DNA of 64,000 bases from Epilithonimonas arachidiradicis (GTDB lineage Bacteria > Bacteroidota > Bacteroidia > Flavobacteriales > Weeksellaceae), in contig NZ_RAQH01000011.1 of the NCBI RefSeq assembly GCF_003610695.1, positions 62,001 to 126,000 of the forward strand, written 5' to 3'. The notes beneath the pieces were generated by a model. It had not been told where the DNA came from and made no database searches. It saw nothing but the letters and a program-made list of their open reading frames with translations. Positions 36,056 through 44,930 of this stretch are shown one piece after another. Position 1 is the first letter of the stretch; each line of letters begins with the position of its first letter. Both the position numbers and the translations under genes were made by a program.

Positions 36056-36855
36056 TTTTCTCTTATAAACATCGATTCAAATTCATCTTGATTTTCAAGA
36101 AAAGTTCTTTTAGCTTCATCATAACCGATATCGAATATCTCTTTTAAACGCTGAGGGTTTCTCTCAAAAATGCCGTATTTGGATAACTTTTTCGAAGTAA
36201 TGAACCAATCACAAAAAGCAAATTTATAAATCTCGGTTCGATGCGATAATAATTCGTACGCTCTAGTTGTCACAGAGCGGATTGTCTTAAGGTCAGCAGC
36301 GTGAACATCTTGCGGCGGTGTTACATAGACTCCAATCAATTTATCACATTCATTATGGATGACATCGGCTGGAAAATTATTTAGAACGCCACCATCGCTG
36401 TACATTTCGTCATTAATAAAATAAGGCGTAGAAATCCCCGGAATACAGGACGACGCAATAATAGCATCAACTACTTTATAATTCTTTTCGAAAACTTTCT
36501 GATTACCAGTAATCAATTCCGTAGCGACAATTCTCACATCTTTTTCCAAATCACCTAATGTCATATCCTGAAAAATAGGATTGAGATAAGTCGTAAAAAT
36601 AGCAGATGAAACAAATCCTGGCTGATTAAACGTAAAATGTTTCCAATGGAAAAAATAAATGGACTTGAAAAAATCCAAAATTTCTTCAGGCGACTTCCCT
36701 ACGGCATATAGCGAACCAACAATAGAACCTGCACTGCAACAGGAAAGAATATCAGGTTTAATGTTTTTTTCATTCAAGAACTTCAACACACCAGCGTGAG
36801 CCAAACCGCGCGTTCCTCCGCCTGACAAAACCAATCCTAACTTCGAATTTTCCAT
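36052..36855 (-). CDS. Patatin-like phospholipase, RssA-type (267 aa)
   Basis: The oxyanion-hole motif GGGTRGLAHAG is intact at residues 11-21, and the catalytic dyad aspartate is in YSDGGVLNNFP. The nucleophile motif, normally GxSxG, reads CCSAG, with the first glycine replaced by cysteine. No signal peptide. Such enzymes hydrolyse lipids or esters at the membrane. It ends by overlapping the K+ channel gene and starts 60 nt after lpdA's terminator region on the other side. Confidence 0.88.
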   Translation of the reverse strand: MENSKLGLVLSGGGTRGLAHAGVLKFLNEKNIKPDILSCCSAGSIVGSLYAVGKSPEEILDFFKSIYFFHWKHFTFNQPGFVSSAIFTTYLNPIFQDMTLGDLEKDVRIVATELITGNQKVFEKNYKVVDAIIASSCIPGISTPYFINDEMYSDGGVLNNFPADVIHNECDKLIGVYVTPPQDVHAADLKTIRSVTTRAYELLSHRTEIYKFAFCDWFITSKKLSKYGIFERNPQRLKEIFDIGYDEAKRTFLENQDEFESMFIREN

Positions 36856-36867
36856 TGAGTAAAATTA

Positions 36868-36897
36868 AAAAAACCACAGAACAATCTGTGGTTTTAT
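36868..36897 (-). terminator. Terminator of lpdA
   Basis: AAAACCACAG (36870-36879) pairs with CTGTGGTTTT (36886-36895), 27 nt after the lpdA stop. Confidence 0.85.
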
Positions 36898-36921
36898 AAT
36901 ATGAATATTATGTTAATCTCA

Positions 36922-38313
36922 TTAAATATGAATCACTTCTCCATAAGCAGCGGCAACAGCCTCCATCACCGCTTCAGAAACAGTTGGGTGCGGGTGAATC
37001 GATTTAAGAACCTCGTGTCCTGTTGTTTCTAATTTTCTTGCTACAACTGCTTCAGCAATCATATCAGTAACACCGTCACCAACCATATGGCATCCTAACC
37101 ACTCTCCGTATTTAGCATCGAAAATAACTTTGATAAATCCGTCAACATCACCGTTTGCAGTCGCTTTTCCAGATGCCGAGAAAGGGAATTTACCAACTTT
37201 GATTTCGTAACCTTTTTCTTTGGCCTGTTTTTCAGTTAAACCAACAGAAGCGATTTCTGGATGACAATAGGTACAACCCGGGATATTTCCGTAATCGATA
37301 GCTTCTACGTGTAATCCTTTGATTTTTTCCACACAAGTAATTCCTTCAGCAGAAGCTACGTGAGCCAAAGCCTGAGTTGGGATAATATCACCAATCGCAT
37401 AGTAACCAGGAACAGAAGTTTGGTACCATTCGTTAACCAAAACTTTTCCTTTTTCTGTTTTGATACCAACAGCCTCAAGACCTATTCCTTCTACGTTAGA
37501 AGCAATTCCAACAGCAGAAAGAAGAATATCCGCTTCCAAAGTGATTTCTCCGGTTGCCGTTTTCACTTTCGCTTTTACACCATTTCCTGAAGTATCAACA
37601 GATTCTACAGAAGAATTGGTCATTATCTCAATTCCAGCTTTTTTTAGAGATTTTTCAACGTGTTTTGAAACTTCTTCATCCTCCAAAGGAACGATGTTTG
37701 GTAAAAACTCAACCACAGTTACTTTAGTTCCCATAGAATTATAGAAATCAGCAAACTCAATTCCGATAGCCCCAGAACCTACAACAATCATAGATTTTGG
37801 CTGCTCAGGAAGAGATAATGCTTGTCTGTATCCGATTACTTTTTTACCATCCTGAGGAAGATTTGGCAATTCTCTGGAACGCGCTCCAGTCGCGATGATG
37901 ATATTAGTTCCAGAATATTCAGTTGTTTTTCCTTCTGCATCTACTACAGAAACTTTTTTGCCAGCTTTCACCGTTGCAGTTCCCATAATGACATCGATTT
38001 TGTTTTTCTTCATCAGGAACTCAATACCTTTGCTCATTTTGCCCGCTACGCCTCTACTTCTCTGAATCACCTTAGTGAAATCGAAGCCTGGATTTTCTAC
38101 TTTATTAAGACCATAATCTTCAGCATGCTTCAAATAATTGAAAACGTGAGCAGACTTCAGAAGGGCTTTTGTCGGGATACAACCCCAGTTAAGACAAATA
38201 CCTCCAAGATTTTCTTTTTCGATTATAGCGGTTTTGAAACCCAATTGAGCAGCTCTGATTGCAGTTACATATCCGCCAGGTCCACTTCCAATAACAATAA
38301 TATCGTAGTTCAT
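36922..38313 (-). CDS. lpdA: Dihydrolipoyl dehydrogenase, E3 (463 aa)
   Basis: E3 of 2-oxoacid dehydrogenase complexes and the glycine cleavage system. The FAD motif is IGSGPGGYVTAIRAAQLG, the redox disulfide GGICLNWGCIPTKALL, the NAD motif VVGSGAIGIEFADF and the active-site base HPHPTVSEA. Full length. It probably serves the fused E1 at 46.9-49.3 kb among other complexes, though the genes are not linked. Terminator downstream. Confidence 0.96.
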   Translation of the reverse strand: MNYDIIVIGSGPGGYVTAIRAAQLGFKTAIIEKENLGGICLNWGCIPTKALLKSAHVFNYLKHAEDYGLNKVENPGFDFTKVIQRSRGVAGKMSKGIEFLMKKNKIDVIMGTATVKAGKKVSVVDAEGKTTEYSGTNIIIATGARSRELPNLPQDGKKVIGYRQALSLPEQPKSMIVVGSGAIGIEFADFYNSMGTKVTVVEFLPNIVPLEDEEVSKHVEKSLKKAGIEIMTNSSVESVDTSGNGVKAKVKTATGEITLEADILLSAVGIASNVEGIGLEAVGIKTEKGKVLVNEWYQTSVPGYYAIGDIIPTQALAHVASAEGITCVEKIKGLHVEAIDYGNIPGCTYCHPEIASVGLTEKQAKEKGYEIKVGKFPFSASGKATANGDVDGFIKVIFDAKYGEWLGCHMVGDGVTDMIAEAVVARKLETTGHEVLKSIHPHPTVSEAVMEAVAAAYGEVIHI

Positions 38314-38367
38314 CTGATTTAAAAATTTTATGCGAATTTACGGAAAATTATTGGAAGCATAATATGA

Positions 38368-38396
38368 CAAAAAGCAACTTTGTGAGTTGCTTTTAT
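38368..38396. terminator. Hairpin terminator upstream of lpdA
   Basis: AAAAGCAAC (38370-38378) pairs with GTTGCTTTT (38386-38394). It can end read-through from the MuiA-like gene before lpdA. Confidence 0.75.
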
Positions 38397-38460
38397 AAAT
38401 TAAGTTTAACAGTTTTATTCTAAAATAAACTCATTTACATCTTATTAGAACATCGAATTG

Positions 38461-38543
38461 CAGCAGCCCGACCTGAGTGGAGCTCTTTTTCTTTTTTTTA
38501 ATAAAAAAGAAAAAAACGAGAACGGAGGACGGAAATAGCTGAC
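38461..38543 (-). repeat. Intergenic hairpin repeat, copy 1
   Basis: One end has GCAGCCCGACCTGAGTGGAG, the other GGAGGACGGAAATAGCTG. The centre is a strong hairpin (CTTTTTTT...AAAAAAAG). The terminal CAGC/GCTG pair closes it. The right end stops about 8 nt before the stop codon of the MuiA-like gene, that is, directly 3' of it. Confidence 0.75.
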
Positions 38544-38551
38544 CAAATCAT

Positions 38552-40156
38552 TTACAATCCCAATAACACTTTATTTTTCAACGAATTGACTTTGAATGAG
38601 AAATCTATTTTCCTAGTTTCATTAGCATTTAGAACGATATCCCAAGTTAAATCGCCAGTTTTCTCATCGTAAGTTGCGCCACCTTTATTCACCATACTGA
38701 TAATAATTTGCTTATCGGTAGATACGGGAACCTGGTCTTTTATTCTCAGTTTGATTTTCTCGTTTTTATTGTTTCTGATGGTAAACTGATAAGCATATTG
38801 CTGCTCTTTGTTGGAGGACGAAATGCTTTTTTCCATTGTTTTGTCTTTTATCAAATCTCTTTTGATAGAAACTCTCCTGTCATCGCCCAACGTCAACAAA
38901 AGTTTGTTGTCCGTATTTTCTGTGTTGAGGGAAGTTTTACCGACATTGGTGTCTTGGAAAATGATATTCGCTTCCGCATTGATGAGATTATATTTGTCCA
39001 GATTGTCCAATTCCGCCACCAGAAATACCGTTTTATCCATTTTTGGAATCGTATAATAAGTGTAAGTTGCCGGAATCTCGTTGATATCCAGATTGATGCT
39101 GTTGTCCTGATCATTAGACAAAATCGTGTATAAATCCTTCAAATCATAACCGACATTGAGCTGATTTTGAAATGCACTGGCGCGAACGACTACAGATTCT
39201 ATATCTTTTTCATAGGCTCTATCAGCTTGAGGTGTATTTTTTGTTCCATAAGCTAATTCTTCTTTCACGATTGGAACAGGTTGTTGATAATACAAATTCC
39301 AATCATACAGATTCGGAATATTTTTGTGAACATTTGGGAAACCGGAAATCAAGTGCAACTCCACATTTTTCCAATCCAATCCAGAATTTTGTCTGATTAA
39401 TGCTTTATATAATAATTTTGTTTTCGAATTGATATCCGGAATCACAACATCATAATAAGGCCGCCAAGAAGCCTCTCGAACACTGTATTTGATGTCAAGA
39501 TTCACCAATTCGTCGACATCGCTGGAAACCTGAACCACCAATTTTCCTTTTGGATAGTTTTCCATTTCCTTGCTGTTCAAATCAAATTTGGTTTGGAGTT
39601 TTCCTAATTTGACATTCAGTTTAGAAATGTCATTTTCCACGTTATCCAATTGCAAACTAAGGTCAATTCTCTTCTTTTGGTAATATTCAATCAACTTTTC
39701 CAATTCTTTGGAATAAGATGTTGACCCAGAATTGATGGTTTGATTTTTATCCAAAATCCCGATACTGTTCACCAGAGAGGTTTTCTGAATTGTAAGGTCT
39801 TTAATCTTTTTCTCCATCAGAGAAATGCTGTCCAAAACAACTCTGTGTTCCGGATTTTTCTTATCCAATTCTATTTTATAAAAATCTTCGTCATCCGTAA
39901 AACGATATGTTAAGACAGAAACCTTGGATTTGGAACCAATTTTTATTGAGGATTCATCAATGTCTTCAGCGATATTGGCAATCACGATTTCCGAACTTCC
40001 TTTTGGGATTTTGAAAGTTGTATTGCTGTACAATTCTGCAGATTGTTCATATAGCATCACCGATTTTAGTTTTGCTTCTGAGAAGATTGGTTTTTGAGCT
40101 GTAACAATTGTGATAATGCTACTAGAGCTAATTGCTAAAAAATGTTTTAATTTCAT
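38552..40156 (-). CDS. MuiA-family protein, DUF4140-DUF4139 (534 aa)
   Basis: A signal peptide is likely (KHFLAISSSSIITIVTAQ). The N-terminal DUF4140 part is VTVYRGAEL-like (SVMLYEQSAELYSNTTFKIPKG), followed by a coiled coil (about 100-190). The C-terminal DUF4139 part is marked by YSVREASWRPYYDVVI, NSGLDWKNVELHLISGFP and VPVSTDKQIIIS. The family name (mucoidy inhibitor) has little functional basis. It is the third gene of the sigma-factor operon, 16 nt behind the vWA gene. Confidence 0.9.
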   Translation of the reverse strand: MKLKHFLAISSSSIITIVTAQKPIFSEAKLKSVMLYEQSAELYSNTTFKIPKGSSEIVIANIAEDIDESSIKIGSKSKVSVLTYRFTDDEDFYKIELDKKNPEHRVVLDSISLMEKKIKDLTIQKTSLVNSIGILDKNQTINSGSTSYSKELEKLIEYYQKKRIDLSLQLDNVENDISKLNVKLGKLQTKFDLNSKEMENYPKGKLVVQVSSDVDELVNLDIKYSVREASWRPYYDVVIPDINSKTKLLYKALIRQNSGLDWKNVELHLISGFPNVHKNIPNLYDWNLYYQQPVPIVKEELAYGTKNTPQADRAYEKDIESVVVRASAFQNQLNVGYDLKDLYTILSNDQDNSINLDINEIPATYTYYTIPKMDKTVFLVAELDNLDKYNLINAEANIIFQDTNVGKTSLNTENTDNKLLLTLGDDRRVSIKRDLIKDKTMEKSISSSNKEQQYAYQFTIRNNKNEKIKLRIKDQVPVSTDKQIIISMVNKGGATYDEKTGDLTWDIVLNANETRKIDFSFKVNSLKNKVLLGL

Positions 40157-40172
40157 AATATGTGTTTTTAAT

Positions 40173-42410
40173 TTAATTTTTAATCAATTTAAATGTTTCT
40201 GAATCTGTTCCGTATTTCAGTTTAACAAGATACACACTTTGAGGGTAGTTTGAAATATCAAAATGATGAAAACCTTTTACTAAGTTGTTTTTCTTAATTA
40301 AAATCTTTCCTGTATAATCATACAATACAAATTCTTCAACATCTCTTTTTGTATCAATTTTGAAACTACCTTTTGTTGGATTTGGATAAATCTTAGTGGC
40401 GAAATCTTTTCTATCCAAACTTTCTACTTCCAGTTTTTTGTTGATGTATTCTTTTGTAACACCATCTTTACAATCCGGAACAGTTGAACGCTGAAGAATT
40501 AACCTCAATAACAAATCATTCAGTTTTTCAACTTCATATTCGCTTGCAGTTGGTTTGATGTGATTGTTGCCAATTCCGCTGTCATTAGTCAAAAAGGTAT
40601 AAGTTCCGTTTGTCAACAATGCAAATGTCCGCATCAGATATTCCGTTTGTTTATCGGTGTCGCTTGCTGCAATTGGAATAATAGTAATTCCTTTTTTGGA
40701 AGCTAGTTTTATTTTTTGGTGAAGTCTTTCAATATTTTCCTCGGACAAATGTGGTGGCGCATCCAGAAGAAGAAACATTATTTTCGTGGAATTTTCATTA
40801 CTCCAAGCTAATTCATCAATTGATGAATCTAAAGCTTCTACAACTGCTTCCGGCGTATCACCTCCACCTTTTGCATCTTGTTTTTTAATAAAATTTATAA
40901 GATTTTCTGAATTGTTAGAAAAATCAAATTTTCTAGTCACGTACTCATCACCATTATCTCTGTAAAAAACAGAACCATATCTTACATTAGTTTGCGTCAA
41001 ATTGGATTCTACTTTTTTCAAAACATCCAATAATTCTGATTTCAAATAATTGATTTCATCTCCCATAGAACCTGTTGCATCTACTACAAATACTAAGTCT
41101 AAAGCTCTTCTTCGAGTACAGCTCTCATTGATTTTAATCAAATTTTGTCCATTACTAAACTCTTTTGCATTATTTGATAAAACATTTCCCTCCTCATCAA
41201 TAATAGAATATTGTTGTGAATTTGCCTTTTGATTTATTAATGATGAAATCCACAATTCTGCATTTCCTCGATTATCTGTTATACTTTCCCAGACGATTTC
41301 TTTTTTATGATTTATCAGCTTTAATTTTTTACCTATAACTGGATTATTATCCAAATTGGTCAATTGAACAGAGACTCTTTTATCTGGAAAAAATTTCCAA
41401 GTATTTTTATATTGGTCAAGAATAGGAACCGCAATATCCTGCCAATAATTCCATTTGGAAAAATCGTTTACTTCGCCAGCTGTTAGTTTCCCAGCGTCTG
41501 GTAAATCAGTTTCGATTTCTGTAATTAGAATTTCTTTTTTTGTTTTTGAAAATAATTTCTGCCAAAGTGTCCTTTTATGACCAACGACCACAACTTCTTC
41601 AATATTTTTGCTTTCATCATTATGCTTTAAAGAAGCTATTCCTCTTAAAGTAATTTTTGAAGAAGTTTCTGGTGTTCCTAAGCTAGGGGAAACTTTAACA
41701 CCAGCTACTTTACCCATTAATGCTGAACTTACTGTAGAAGTTGAATATGCTGCTTTCGCTGATTCTCTTTTGATTCCCATGGCACTTACTATAACGGGCT
41801 GAACTTCTGCAGCTACAGCTTTACCAGTAACTGGCGATGGCGGTGGAGAATATGTAGGTTCATAAACTTCATTTTTAACTAATCCGCTTGTTGTTTCCAG
41901 AAGTTTTGGAATTGGTGGAGGCACACTTACATTTTCAACTTCAACACGATTGATATTGTTTTCATCTGTTGCATAATCAGGTTTTCTTTCAAAAAGAATA
42001 GCATCATTATTCTTAGGCTGAGCTTCGTGATAAGCAATTATATCTTTTGCATCAGCTGGTTTTATTGGACTTTTAGCCAAATTCTCTTCAAAAATCTTAT
42101 TGATTTCTTCTACTTTTTTCGGAGTTTCTATCAGATTGGGATTGATGGGTTTTCCATAATCATTTGAAGCAATCTGAGGTTCTATTTTAACCTTATCATC
42201 ATTCATAAAATATAATACACCAAATGTCAAAGCCAATCCTGCAACCATTCCGTAAGGCAACCAAATCGGGATGATTCTTTTCTTTTTTTCTTTCTTGTCC
42301 AGCTTTTCTTCAACTTTTTCCCAAACTTTTTCAAAAGAAGGAAATGTTGGATTTTCTTCTGCCGATTTCCCAGCATCGCTAAACATTTTATCGATATCTT
42401 GATTTTCCAT
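40173..42410 (-). CDS. Anti-sigma-like von Willebrand factor A protein with SusC-plug-like segment and T9SS sorting domain (745 aa)
   Basis: Residues 1-44 are cytosolic and acidic/basic, like an anti-sigma factor, followed by one membrane helix (about 49-68). At about 215-275 is a stretch typical of SusC plug domains: MGIKRE, ALMGKVAGVKV, ITLRG and EEVVVVGHKR. A von Willebrand A domain follows from about 437 with a MIDAS-like VVDATGSMGD and later KGGGDTPEAV. The C-terminus (about 665-745) is a type IX secretion sorting domain (IYPNPTKGSF, YDYTGKIL, VYLVKL). The ECF sigma gene lies 11 nt upstream. N-terminal anti-sigma topology together with a T9SS C-terminus is unusual; how it would be processed is unknown. 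Confidence 0.85.
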   Translation of the reverse strand: MENQDIDKMFSDAGKSAEENPTFPSFEKVWEKVEEKLDKKEKKKRIIPIWLPYGMVAGLALTFGVLYFMNDDKVKIEPQIASNDYGKPINPNLIETPKKVEEINKIFEENLAKSPIKPADAKDIIAYHEAQPKNNDAILFERKPDYATDENNINRVEVENVSVPPPIPKLLETTSGLVKNEVYEPTYSPPPSPVTGKAVAAEVQPVIVSAMGIKRESAKAAYSTSTVSSALMGKVAGVKVSPSLGTPETSSKITLRGIASLKHNDESKNIEEVVVVGHKRTLWQKLFSKTKKEILITEIETDLPDAGKLTAGEVNDFSKWNYWQDIAVPILDQYKNTWKFFPDKRVSVQLTNLDNNPVIGKKLKLINHKKEIVWESITDNRGNAELWISSLINQKANSQQYSIIDEEGNVLSNNAKEFSNGQNLIKINESCTRRRALDLVFVVDATGSMGDEINYLKSELLDVLKKVESNLTQTNVRYGSVFYRDNGDEYVTRKFDFSNNSENLINFIKKQDAKGGGDTPEAVVEALDSSIDELAWSNENSTKIMFLLLDAPPHLSEENIERLHQKIKLASKKGITIIPIAASDTDKQTEYLMRTFALLTNGTYTFLTNDSGIGNNHIKPTASEYEVEKLNDLLLRLILQRSTVPDCKDGVTKEYINKKLEVESLDRKDFATKIYPNPTKGSFKIDTKRDVEEFVLYDYTGKILIKKNNLVKGFHHFDISNYPQSVYLVKLKYGTDSETFKLIKN

Positions 42411-42421
42411 TTTTTTAAACT

Positions 42422-42946
42422 TTAAGAATTAATTGTTTGAAGTTTCACAAGCTCCTGCAATTTTTTGCGGGCAAAATTCACCTGAGATTTGGATGTTCCT
42501 TCTGAGATAGAAAGCATTTGTGCAATCTCTTTGTGCGGATAACCTTCCATTGCAAAGAGATTAAAAATCGTTCTACAACCTTCAGGAAGGAAATTAAGAA
42601 GAGACAAAATCCCTCTTTCTTCCGAAACATTTTCTGTCTCTGAATCCGGTAAATCCACAAAATTTTCTTCAATAGAAATAGAAAACGGCTGTTTCTTGCG
42701 AAGCTTCTGAAGACACTGATTCACTACAATTTTCTTCGCCCAAGCATCGAAAACCTGAAAATCTTTGAGTTGTTCCAATTTTGTGAAAATGATGTAGAAA
42801 GAATCCGCCAAAACTTCCTCTGCATCTTCATCGTTCTTCAAGTAACGTTTGCAGATTACAAAGAATCGTCCTGCATATTCTTCATAAAGTTTCCGCTGTG
42901 CGTTGCGGTCTTTATTTCTGCATCTTATATATATGTCGTGTTTCAT
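42422..42946 (-). CDS. ECF-type RNA polymerase sigma factor (174 aa)
   Basis: Sigma region 2 has LKNDEDAEEVLADSFYIIF and region 4 has PEGCRTIFNLFAMEGYPHKEIAQMLSISEGTSKSQV. No region 3 or 1.1, so it is an extracytoplasmic-function sigma. The downstream vWA protein has an anti-sigma-like N-terminus and is the probable partner. It is the first gene of the three-gene operon. Confidence 0.93.
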   Translation of the reverse strand: MKHDIYIRCRNKDRNAQRKLYEEYAGRFFVICKRYLKNDEDAEEVLADSFYIIFTKLEQLKDFQVFDAWAKKIVVNQCLQKLRKKQPFSISIEENFVDLPDSETENVSEERGILSLLNFLPEGCRTIFNLFAMEGYPHKEIAQMLSISEGTSKSQVNFARKKLQELVKLQTINS

Positions 42947-43072
42947 ACATTGGCTTTTATAAGGAAAGATGCAATAGTTTAAAAAAGGTTGGAATTATTT
43001 TGAAAATTTATGAAAAAACTTTGAAAGTTGGCTTCCAAAGTTTTGAAATTAAATTATTATTGGATTGAAAGT

Positions 43073-43137
43073 CTTCGACTCCGCTCAGACTGATATTACA
43101 ATTAGTATTAGAATTGTCACACTGAGCGGAGTCGAAG
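43073..43137. repeat. Intergenic hairpin (CTTCGACTCCGCTCAG) REP-like element
   Basis: CTTCGACTCCGCTCAG (43073-43088) and its exact reverse complement (43122-43137) are separated by 33 nt containing a smaller ACAATT/AATTGT pair. The motif is one I recall as widespread between genes in Flavobacteriia. It lies in the 214-nt gap between the sigma gene and the epimerase gene, which has no other feature. Confidence 0.82.
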
Positions 43138-43160
43138 TGTTTTATTTTAATCCATTCAAA

Positions 43161-44051
43161 TTATAATTTCTCTAAGGCTTTTTCAAAAGTATCATACTGA
43201 AATTTGAATCTATTTTCCAATAGAATCTCAGGATAGACATTTCGGCTTTTCAGCATTAGTTCGGTTTCTGTTTTGATGAAGATTGAAGCGATTTCTAATA
43301 ACCAAACCGGACTTGGAATCCCAAATGGAACTTTAATCTTTTTCCGAATTTGGCTCATCATATTTTTATTAGACAAAGGTTTTGGAGCTGTAATATTAAT
43401 TGCACCTTCAAGCTTTTCATTTTCAATAATGAAGTTAACGGCTTCACAAAAATCATCAATATGAATCCAGCTCATCATTTGGTCACCTCTACCCTGTTTT
43501 CCTCCTAAACCGAGTTTCGAAATCTGCATAAACTTTGGAAATGCACCTCCGTTTTTTCCAAGAACAATTGATGTTCTGAGCGCTACTTTTCTGATATTTT
43601 GATTTTCGGATTTTAAGAATTTTTTTTCCCAGGATTTACAGATATTCATTGAAAAATCATCTCCGACAATTCCATTTTTTTCTGTGTTTAGATGCGTTTC
43701 TGAATGAATATAAATTGTTGCAGAACTTGCATTCAGCCAGATTTTTGGTGGATTTTGACATTCATCAATGGCGCTTTGCAAAACTCTTGTTGAATTGATT
43801 CTGGAATCGTAGATTTCTTTTTTGTTCTTTTCATTGTAACGACAATCCACAGATTTTCCTGCAAGATTAATTAGGACATTTGCATTTTCCAATTCATTTT
43901 TCCAAGCTCCAATTGTTTTTGCATCCCAAAAGATTTCGTTTTTGCGTTTCGGATTTCTTGTAAGGATTTTAACTTCGTAATTTTTATCCAGAAAATAGTT
44001 TTCGAGATTTCTTCCAAGGAAACCAGTTCCAGCTGCGATTATTATTTTCAT
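43161..44051 (-). CDS. TIGR01777-type NAD-dependent epimerase/dehydratase family protein (296 aa)
   Basis: SDR Rossmann fold: IIAAGTGFLGRNLENYF in place of the GxxGxxG, INLAGKSVDCRY, LNASSATIYIHSE and the C-terminal DUF1731 segment (LSNKNMMSQIRKKIKVPFGIP). Members resemble sulfolipid/cell division inhibitor SulA-like proteins; the reaction is unknown. It is the last gene of the DUF393-DUF2071-TIGR01777 group, 15 nt behind the DUF2071 gene. Confidence 0.9.
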   Translation of the reverse strand: MKIIIAAGTGFLGRNLENYFLDKNYEVKILTRNPKRKNEIFWDAKTIGAWKNELENANVLINLAGKSVDCRYNEKNKKEIYDSRINSTRVLQSAIDECQNPPKIWLNASSATIYIHSETHLNTEKNGIVGDDFSMNICKSWEKKFLKSENQNIRKVALRTSIVLGKNGGAFPKFMQISKLGLGGKQGRGDQMMSWIHIDDFCEAVNFIIENEKLEGAINITAPKPLSNKNMMSQIRKKIKVPFGIPSPVWLLEIASIFIKTETELMLKSRNVYPEILLENRFKFQYDTFEKALEKL

Positions 44052-44066
44052 TGTAATTGATTTTAA

Positions 44067-44780
44067 TTAAATAGCAAATTCTAAATTTTTCTTTGTGTGA
44101 ACTTCAATTCCAGAACCTTCTGCAAGCATTACTGATATTGGTTTTGCATCGTTCAGAAAATTGAAATCAGCTCCATAATTTTCTTTGAAATCCACCTTAA
44201 TTTCATAATTCTTTAGGTTGTAAAAATTCCATTTTGGATGTTTTACTTCATATTCAGAAGTTTGATTATTGTTTTTTGTAAACCCAAAATAATGTTCTGT
44301 AATGAATTCAAAATCAGAACCCTCAATCATTTCTCCCTGAATATTTTCTGCTTTTAAAGTCATTGTATTGAGTTTTGAAGTCTGCCAGCTGTAAGAAATG
44401 GAAAGTTCATTATTAGATTTTATGATAGAATGAGCCATCGGTAAAGTGCAATAATTCTCATTATAAAATATTTTCGCAACAAGACTCAAAGCTTTTTTAG
44501 GAACGATTTCTTTGATGAAAACCACACCTCTTTTCAAGATTCCGTTTTCTAGTTTTTTCACATAGAATCTTAGATTCACTTCTTCAAAATTTCTATGAAA
44601 AGGAACAGAAATCCCAAGAAGTTTTGTATTGAGGAACATAAACCCAACAAGACTTACCAGACATTTTCCTTTGTAAAAATCGAGTTTGGTTCCTTTTGGT
44701 AAATATGGTTTTAGAATTTCCGGATTGATTTCGTAGTTGATGATGGCCAGTTTTCGCCATTCTGCTGTTAGAAATTTCAT
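44067..44780 (-). CDS. DUF2071 (YqjF-like) protein (237 aa)
   Basis: The family hallmarks are LAIINYEINPEILKPYLPKGTKLD at the N-terminus and VSLVGFMFLNTKLLG, followed by FHRNFEEVNLRFYVK. It is an acetoacetate-decarboxylase-like fold by family, without its catalytic lysine being visible here. The start is at MKFLTAEW (44780); the longer reading to 44828 is not conserved in the family. Cotranscribed with the epimerase; a repeat element separates it from the DUF393 gene. Confidence 0.86.
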   Translation of the reverse strand: MKFLTAEWRKLAIINYEINPEILKPYLPKGTKLDFYKGKCLVSLVGFMFLNTKLLGISVPFHRNFEEVNLRFYVKKLENGILKRGVVFIKEIVPKKALSLVAKIFYNENYCTLPMAHSIIKSNNELSISYSWQTSKLNTMTLKAENIQGEMIEGSDFEFITEHYFGFTKNNNQTSEYEVKHPKWNFYNLKNYEIKVDFKENYGADFNFLNDAKPISVMLAEGSGIEVHTKKNLEFAI

Positions 44781-44840
44781 TTTCTTTAATTTTTGTGTTT
44801 TATTATTGTTAATTCTTTTTAATGTCAAATGTTCATTTTT

Positions 44841-44925
44841 TGCGAAGCGCGCCCCGACTTGAGTGGAGCTCTTTTTCTTTTTTAAAAGAAAAAAGCGGGA
44901 ATGGAAGGCGGATAAAGGCGCCCAA
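44841..44925 (-). repeat. Intergenic hairpin repeat, copy 2
   Basis: Same family as 38.5 kb: CCCGACTTGAGTGGAGCTCTTTTTC, a central T-run/A-run hairpin, then AAGCGGGAATGGAAGGCGG. Terminal pairs are GCGCC against GGCGC instead of CAGC/GCTG, a compensated change. The right end is about 8 nt before the stop of the DUF393 gene. Confidence 0.75.
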
Positions 44926-44930
44926 ATTAT

